Assembly: GCF_021298855.1 (NCBI RefSeq)
Contig: NZ_JAJTHI010000010.1
Location: 62,001 to 126,000, forward strand
DNA length: 64,000 nucleotides
Reading direction: 5' to 3'
DNA from: Gemmatimonas sp.
GTDB taxonomy: Bacteria; Gemmatimonadota; Gemmatimonadetes; Gemmatimonadales; Gemmatimonadaceae
The position numbers and the translations under genes were made by a program. Shown here in pieces: positions 58,961 through 64,000 of the stretch (positions are counted from its first letter, which is position 1; each line of letters begins with the position of its first letter). The notes under the pieces were generated by a model, which saw only the letters and a list, made by a program, of their open reading frames with translations, ran no database searches and was not told the DNA's origin.

Positions 58961-61900
58961 ATGCCCGGAGCTCTTCTCGCACGAAGCGCACGCTTCGTCG
59001 CCGCGTTGTTGCTCGTCCTGGCGGTGCCGCTGGCACGCAGCCACGCCCAAGGCAACACCGCGATCGTCGAAGGTCGTGTCACCGATGCGTCGAATCAGCG
59101 GCCGCTCGAAAACGTGCAAGTCACGATCGACGGTACGCAGCTCGGCGCCATGACCAACGCCTCGGGCAACTACCGGATCACCGGCATCCCCGTTCCGGGT
59201 GGTACCGCCGAGGTCGTGGTGCGGGTGCGTGCCATTGGCTACTCGCGCGAAACGCGCACCGTCACGGTGTCGGCGGGTCAGACCACGAAGCGCGATTTTG
59301 CGGTGACGGTGTCGGCCATCCAGCTCAATCAGGTCGTGGTGACGGGGTCCGGGCAGAAGACCGAGGTGAAGCGCCTGGGCAACACGGTGGCGGTCATCCA
59401 GCCACCGGCCAACGCGCCCATCAATGACATCTCCAACCTGCTCACGGCGCGTGAACCGGGCGTCTCCGGCCTCGTCTCGGGCGGTCTGTCGGGTGAGGGC
59501 GCGAAGATCCGCATTCGCGGCAACGCGTCGCTCTCGCAGTCGAACGAGCCCATCATCTTCGTCGATGGGGTGCGCATCAACTCGGGCGGTGGCTTCGGCA
59601 TCGGCACCGGTGGCGGCGGGTCGCCGTCGCGCATCGACGACATCGACCCCAGCACCATCGAGCGCGTGGAAGTGCTGAAGGGCGCGGCCGCGGCCACGCT
59701 CTATGGCACCGAAGCCTCGAACGGCGTGATCCAGTTCTTCACCAAGTCGGGCACGTCGAGCTCGCCGCGCTGGACCATGCAGCTGCAGCAGGACGCCGTG
59801 GACTTCGGCAACCGCGTCGCGCCCAACTCCGGTTTTGCGCGTCGTCAGGGCCAGGCCGACTCGTTGGCGACCTTCTGGAATAAGCCGGGGCTCCGGCCGT
59901 TCGAAGTGTTCGAGGTGCCCGTCTTCAATGACTTCATCACCGAGACGGGGCTCGGCAACACCATCTCCACGAGCGTGCAGGGTGGCAGCCAGAGCGTGAC
60001 GTACTTCGCGTCGGGGCGCTACTACCGCGAGAACGGCCCGTTCGGCGGGCGTGATCTCGGCCCGGCCCAGGACATCGTGCGCCGTATCCAGACGTCGGCC
60101 AACCTCTCGCTGGTGCCCACCAAGAATCTCCGGCTCCGCTTCAACAACGCCTACTACAACACGGCCAACGAAGCCCCCGAGAACAACAACAACATCTACG
60201 GCGTGAACTCGCTGGCCTATATGGCCCGCCCCGAGCTCGCCAACTGCAACGCGTCCACCTATGTCGCCCCGGGCAAGTGCTCCGGCGCCGGCAACGTCTT
60301 CGGCAATCAGGCGTTCATGACGGTGCGCGAGGCCATGCAGCAGACGAACCGGACGGCCACGCAGCGCTACGTCGGCACCCTCGACGCATCGTACACGGCC
60401 ACTGAGCGCCTCACGCTCTCGTCCACGTTCGGCTTCGACTACGCCTCGCAGCGCGACTTCGGCTTCTCGCCGTTCGGCTATAACGTCGACCTCTTCACGT
60501 CCAACAATCCGGACGGCTCGCGGTCGGTGTTCTCGGGGGGCACGCGCGTGCTCACCCTCGACGGCAAGGTCGCCTACAACCGCGACTTCGGCCCGTTCAC
60601 CACGAGCAACGTGGCCGGCCTGCAGGTGTTCAACAACCGCACCGAAACCAATTCGGGCTCGTCCAACTTCTTCCCGGGTCCCGGCATCGAAGTGGTGGGC
60701 GCCGGCGGGCAGAACATCTCCGCCGGTGAGTCGTTCCTGACCACGGTGAACGGTGGCTACTTCGCGCAGTCGCAGATCGGCTGGCACGACTGGGTGTTCG
60801 GCACGGTCGGCGGCCGCTACGATTTCTCGTCGGCGTTCGGCCAGGATGCCGGTGGCGTGTTCTACCCGAAGGTCTCGCTGTCCGTGGTGCCGTCGGACCG
60901 CACCGGCTGGAACAGCACGCTGCTCTCCACCTTCCGCATGCGCGCCGCCATCGGCCAGTCGGGGCGCCAGCCCGGCGCCTTCGACCAGTTCACCACGTTC
61001 GCCCCGCAGGTGACCGCGGTGGGGTCGGGTCTCATTCCGTCGCAGCTCGGCAACCCCGATCTCAAGCCGGAAATCTCCACGGAAATCGAAGCGGGCTTCG
61101 AAGCGGGGCTCTTCAACAACAAGGTCGCGCTCGAGTACACGGCGTGGACGCGGACGGTCAACGACGCGCTCGTGCCGCGCACCTTCCCCACGTCGGGCGG
61201 CTTCCGCAACGCGCAGCTCACCAACATCGGCCAGATCGACGCGAACGGCATGGAAATCAGCCTGCGCTCGCAGGTGATCAACAAGAGCAGCAACAAGCTG
61301 GAGCTGTTCGCCAACGCGGCGTACCTGAACCAGACCCTCGCCAGCCTGGGCGGCGCGCCGCCCATCCGCGTGTCGGGCGGCTACGCGCGCTATCGCATCT
61401 ACCTCAAGGAAGGCGCCCCGCTGGGATCCATCTACGAGCCGCGTCTCGCCGGCGCGTGCGGCTCGGTGCCAGCCACCAACTCGGCCAACCGCCCCATCAC
61501 GTGCTACAACAGCGCCGATCAGCTGCCGATCAACTTCAATGGCCGCGGCACGGCCGCCACGCGCGCGGAGCTGCTCGCCTATTTCTCGCAGCCGCGTGAC
61601 ATCCAGACGTCCGCCGTCCAGTCGGCACTGCAGCCGCTGCTGGCCGACTACGACGGCAGCGGCATTCTCTTCGAGCAGAACGTGGGCAAGAGCATTCCCA
61701 CGTGGACGGGGGCGTTCGGCGGTACGTGGAGCTTCGCCAACCACTGGAAGTTCCAGAGCACGCTCGAATACCGCACGGGCTACCTCATCTCCAACCTGAC
61801 CGACGGCTTCCGTCTCTCGCAGCACCCGTCCATCGGGTCCAACCGCCGCGAGTTCTCGGAGATTCAGGCCGTCATGCAGAATCCGGCCAGCACGCCTGAA

Positions 61901-62245
61901 CAGCGGGTGCAGGCCGCCGAGACGTACATCCGCGGCTATCGTCGCCTGCTGGAGCCGGGGCTCTACCAGGGGCAGAACGGCAACTTCCTGCGCTGGCGCG
62001 AACTCGCCATCACCTACGACTTCGGCGCCGACCTCGCCAAGAAGCTCGGTTTCCGCAACGCCAGCATCACGGCCGCCGGGCGCAACCTGTTCCTCTGGAC
62101 GAGCTACCCGGGACAGGACCCCGAGTCGAACGAGAACGGCCGCGGCTCAGTCGGCGCACTGCAGGACAACTTCCAGAACGCGACGGACGGCTTCGGCCTC
62201 CCGATTCCGCGTCGTGTCTCGCTCGCGCTGAACCTCAACTTCTGA
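58961..62245 (+). CDS. SusC/RagA-family TonB-dependent outer-membrane receptor
   Basis: The product is 1094 aa with a signal peptide ([18 protein letters not shown]). A CarboxypepD_reg-like domain (~33-115: [25 protein letters not shown]) precedes the plug (~130-250, with [30 protein letters not shown] and [23 protein letters not shown]). A 22-strand barrel follows, with the closing strand [12 protein letters not shown] Gly-rich loop ([13 protein letters not shown]) lies in the plug. Together with SusD it imports a large ligand, often glycans or peptides; the ligand is unknown and no glycoside hydrolase is adjacent. Confidence 0.95.
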   Translation: MPGALLARSARFVAALLLVLAVPLARSHAQGNTAIVEGRVTDASNQRPLENVQVTIDGTQLGAMTNASGNYRITGIPVPGGTAEVVVRVRAIGYSRETRTVTVSAGQTTKRDFAVTVSAIQLNQVVVTGSGQKTEVKRLGNTVAVIQPPANAPINDISNLLTAREPGVSGLVSGGLSGEGAKIRIRGNASLSQSNEPIIFVDGVRINSGGGFGIGTGGGGSPSRIDDIDPSTIERVEVLKGAAAATLYGTEASNGVIQFFTKSGTSSSPRWTMQLQQDAVDFGNRVAPNSGFARRQGQADSLATFWNKPGLRPFEVFEVPVFNDFITETGLGNTISTSVQGGSQSVTYFASGRYYRENGPFGGRDLGPAQDIVRRIQTSANLSLVPTKNLRLRFNNAYYNTANEAPENNNNIYGVNSLAYMARPELANCNASTYVAPGKCSGAGNVFGNQAFMTVREAMQQTNRTATQRYVGTLDASYTATERLTLSSTFGFDYASQRDFGFSPFGYNVDLFTSNNPDGSRSVFSGGTRVLTLDGKVAYNRDFGPFTTSNVAGLQVFNNRTETNSGSSNFFPGPGIEVVGAGGQNISAGESFLTTVNGGYFAQSQIGWHDWVFGTVGGRYDFSSAFGQDAGGVFYPKVSLSVVPSDRTGWNSTLLSTFRMRAAIGQSGRQPGAFDQFTTFAPQVTAVGSGLIPSQLGNPDLKPEISTEIEAGFEAGLFNNKVALEYTAWTRTVNDALVPRTFPTSGGFRNAQLTNIGQIDANGMEISLRSQVINKSSNKLELFANAAYLNQTLASLGGAPPIRVSGGYARYRIYLKEGAPLGSIYEPRLAGACGSVPATNSANRPITCYNSADQLPINFNGRGTAATRAELLAYFSQPRDIQTSAVQSALQPLLADYDGSGILFEQNVGKSIPTWTGAFGGTWSFANHWKFQSTLEYRTGYLISNLTDGFRLSQHPSIGSNRREFSEIQAVMQNPASTPEQRVQAAETYIRGYRRLLEPGLYQGQNGNFLRWRELAITYDFGADLAKKLGFRNASITAAGRNLFLWTSYPGQDPESNENGRGSVGALQDNFQNATDGFGLPIPRRVSLALNLNF

Positions 62246-62264
62246 TTCGGAGCACGATCCCTCT

Positions 62265-63659
62265 ATGCAGAAGCTTTTCAAGACGCAGGGAACGCGCTTC
62301 CGTCGTGCGCTCGGCACCGCCACGGCGGTGCTGGGCACGATGGCGCTGGCCTCCTGCACCGTGTTCTCCACGGAAGTGAAGAACCCGAACGCCGTCACGG
62401 AGGATGCCATCGCGACGTCGGCAGCCGCCGCCACGTCGCTCGTCAACGGCCTCTACGGCGCCGTGAACGCGGCCGGCAACCAGATCACCGGGACCAGCGG
62501 TGCCGCCGCCGATGAACTCACCTGGGTGGGCTCGCGCGAGTACTGGAACCTGCTCGACGTGGGTGATATCGGCGACCCGCTCAATGAGTACACCGACGGC
62601 CAGTACCCCTTCGTGAGTCAGGCGCGCTGGCTGACCAACTACGTCCTGCCCAAGCTCGAGGAGTACGACAAGGCCGGGGCGCTGCGCAACCGGGCCGACC
62701 TGGCGCAGGCGTACTTTCTGGGGGCCACGATCTACACCATGATCGGCGAGAACTACGAGGACTTCATCATCTCGTCCGATCGCGTGAAGGAAGGGGCGCC
62801 CGTCGGGGAGGCGAACATGCGCATCATGTTCGACTCCGCCATCGTGTACACCGGCAAGGGAGTGGCCATCGCCACGGCGCTCAACAACCAGCCGTTGCGG
62901 GCCCGCCTGCTGGCCATGCAGGCGCGGGCGAAGTGGTCGAAGGCGGTGTGGGCCACGCTGCGCGCCCCGCGCGGCTTCCCGGCCCAGCCGCTGATCAACG
63001 ATGCGGGGGCCAACGCCGACGCGGCAGCCGCCATTGCAGCCTTCGGCAACAACGGGGCGCGCTACCGCTTCGACGTCATCGCGCAAAACGCCGGCGGCTG
63101 GTTCTCGACCGGGTCCGAAATGAACGGCCGCCTCGAGATCCGGGCCGGCAACCGCTACATCATCCCCACCGCGGCGGGGACGCGTCCGGTCGATGGCGCG
63201 GCGGGCATCGCCATGCGCGATCCCATCACCAACGAGATCGATCCGGTGACGCTCGCGAACATCAACGAGTGCTGCCGGCTCTCCTCCACGGTGAACGTGG
63301 GATGGACGGCCGTGTCGGCGAAGGATATGCACCTCATCCTCGCCGAGGCTGCGCTCGCCACGGGTAACACCACCGAATTTGCCAGCCGCATCAATGCGGT
63401 GCGCGCGGTGGACGCCCTCCCGGCGTGGACGCCGACCAGCACGGTGACGGCGCGTGACATCCTCATCCACGAGCGCAACGTGTCCCTGTTCCTGCAGGCG
63501 CGTCGCCTCATCGACCACTATCGCTTCCAGATCCGGGCGGATCGGTGGGTGAGCACGCGGGGAACCCGGCCGTGCTTCTTCCCCATCTCGTACAACGAGC
63601 GGCAGCAGAACCCGCTGGCGCCGCAGCCTGCGCAGGACCGGCCGGCGGCCTGTCAGTAA
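62265..63659 (+). CDS. SusD/RagB-family surface lipoprotein
   Basis: The product is 464 aa. The signal peptide ends in a lipobox (MALASC), giving a lipoprotein. The helical SusD fold begins with NPNAVTEDAIATSAAAATSLVNGLYGAV and ends with RDILIHERNVSLFLQARRLIDHYRF, the typical C-terminal block (ERxxELxxEGxRxxDLxR in other members). It caps the SusC barrel and captures ligand at the cell surface. It follows susC by 19 nt and ends at a strong terminator. The product is shorter than many SusD proteins. Confidence 0.93.
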   Translation: MQKLFKTQGTRFRRALGTATAVLGTMALASCTVFSTEVKNPNAVTEDAIATSAAAATSLVNGLYGAVNAAGNQITGTSGAAADELTWVGSREYWNLLDVGDIGDPLNEYTDGQYPFVSQARWLTNYVLPKLEEYDKAGALRNRADLAQAYFLGATIYTMIGENYEDFIISSDRVKEGAPVGEANMRIMFDSAIVYTGKGVAIATALNNQPLRARLLAMQARAKWSKAVWATLRAPRGFPAQPLINDAGANADAAAAIAAFGNNGARYRFDVIAQNAGGWFSTGSEMNGRLEIRAGNRYIIPTAAGTRPVDGAAGIAMRDPITNEIDPVTLANINECCRLSSTVNVGWTAVSAKDMHLILAEAALATGNTTEFASRINAVRAVDALPAWTPTSTVTARDILIHERNVSLFLQARRLIDHYRFQIRADRWVSTRGTRPCFFPISYNERQQNPLAPQPAQDRPAACQ

Positions 63660-63718
63660 GCAACTGACCCTCGTACCGGCGGGCTGGTGAACGCCGGTAG
63701 GTGGGATGGAGAAGCAGG

Positions 63719-63754
63719 AATCGGGGGCGACCGCGTGGCGGCGCCCCCGATTTC
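63719..63754 (+). terminator. Rho-independent-type terminator after susD
   Basis: An 11-bp perfect stem (63719-63729 with 63742-63752) with a 12-nt loop, ending in ATTTC. The best terminator in the window. Confidence 0.85.
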
Positions 63755-63835
63755 GTTGGGAGGAGGCGTTGGGGTTGCGCGGTGAGGGGTGGGAGTCGGC
63801 CGCATTGGACTCTGACCCCGCGCGCGCCGGCGCCG

Positions 63836-63841
63836 TAACTT
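63836..63841 (+). promoter_or_regulatory. Possible -10 element of the last gene
   Basis: TAACTT, 33 nt before the ATG at 63875. A TTGGAC lies upstream at 63805-63810, but the spacing (25 bp) is too long for a normal pair. Confidence 0.35.
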
Positions 63842-63874
63842 GAACTCGTACTCGTACCCGCACCCGGGATTCGC

Positions 63875-64000
63875 ATGGCTCACCCATTTCCTCGCCGCCG
63901 CCCGGCCGCATTCACGGCCCTCGCGCTCACCGCCTGGTCGCTCGTGCTGCCGCTGGTCGGCTGCTACCGCTACGTCCCGGTCGACACGAACGCCACGCCG
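63875..64000 (+). CDS. Predicted lipoprotein (5' fragment)
   Basis: Only 42 codons are in the window. The frame begins MAHPFPRRRPAAF, followed by a hydrophobic stretch (TALALTAWSLVLPLVGC) with a lipobox LVGC, then YRYVPVDTNATP. It is a probable lipoprotein of unknown function. It may be a separate unit, because a strong terminator lies upstream. Confidence 0.65.
   Translation, partial: MAHPFPRRRPAAFTALALTAWSLVLPLVGCYRYVPVDTNATP

Noticed and set aside
1-64000. tRNA, rRNA, insertion sequences, integrases, phage genes
   Set aside because: Intergenic gaps are short (largest 303 nt) and I saw no cloverleaf, transposase or integrase motif in them or in the coding frames.

Overview
This 64-kb window is very GC-rich, densely packed chromosomal DNA. 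It has short intergenic gaps, many GTG starts and many ATGA/GTGA stop-start overlaps. The gene mix combines a SusC/SusD pair and a PorX-type response regulator (both best known from Bacteroidota) with proteobacteria-like TamA/TamB, MsbA-type and Feo genes. That points to a Gemmatimonadota bacterium (Gemmatimonas-like); this is inference from gene content and composition. I see no rRNA, tRNA, CRISPR array, insertion sequence or prophage.

Layout. (1) 1-4.1 kb: partial amidohydrolase and PBP1A on the minus strand, then tyrS on plus. (2) 4.1-10.5 kb, minus: a PorX-like receiver-PglZ protein heading an envelope-type operon (MsbA-like ABC exporter, glycosyltransferase, class V aminotransferase, GNAT-like protein). 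(3) 10.6-13.8 kb, plus: an unknown small protein, a RecA/DnaB-like ATPase with a broken Walker A, yebC, ruvC, ruvA. (4) 13.9-19.3 kb: a secreted EEP-family nuclease/phosphatase, then a minus-strand operon DUF3299 - ABC ATPase - FtsX permease - phospholipase D/cardiolipin synthase. (5) 19.5-30 kb, plus: ruvB, queA, tgt, yajC, def, fmt, rsmB, a PASTA protein, rpe, a TlpA-like thioredoxin, tsaD, lgt. (6) 30-33 kb: feoA-feoB-Cys-rich protein behind a Fur-like box. (7) 33-46.6 kb: a minus operon (DMT permease, HAD phosphatase, unknown), a DUF6941-like gene, a giant hybrid sensor kinase whose H-box histidine is Asn, and tamB/tamA. (8) 46.6-54.1 kb, plus: PduO-type adenosyltransferase, aroB, a short RpoD-type sigma factor, a CheY-like receiver, glcDEF. 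(9) 54.3-64 kb, plus: a TonB-plug-only protein, di-heme and octaheme c-type cytochromes, SusC/SusD, and the start of a lipoprotein gene.

The most distinctive window-wide signal is regulatory. At least ten genes that head transcription units carry a TAnnnT element (mostly TAnnTT) ending only 5-7 nt before the start codon, with no room for a Shine-Dalgarno site. This is what leaderless transcripts would look like. Two divergent gene pairs are driven by back-to-back copies of this arrangement. Genes with conventional leaders (sigma factor, susC, yebC, feoA) have their promoter farther upstream, and the sigma, susC and yebC genes also have a Shine-Dalgarno site.

No single island stands out as a complete new system. 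The best leads are the leaderless-promoter architecture together with the short sigma factor, the PorX-like gene outside its usual setting, the degenerate ATPase pair, the H-box-less sensor kinase, the ABC permease with a 39-bp tandem-repeat insert, and the plug-only/multiheme cytochrome cluster.
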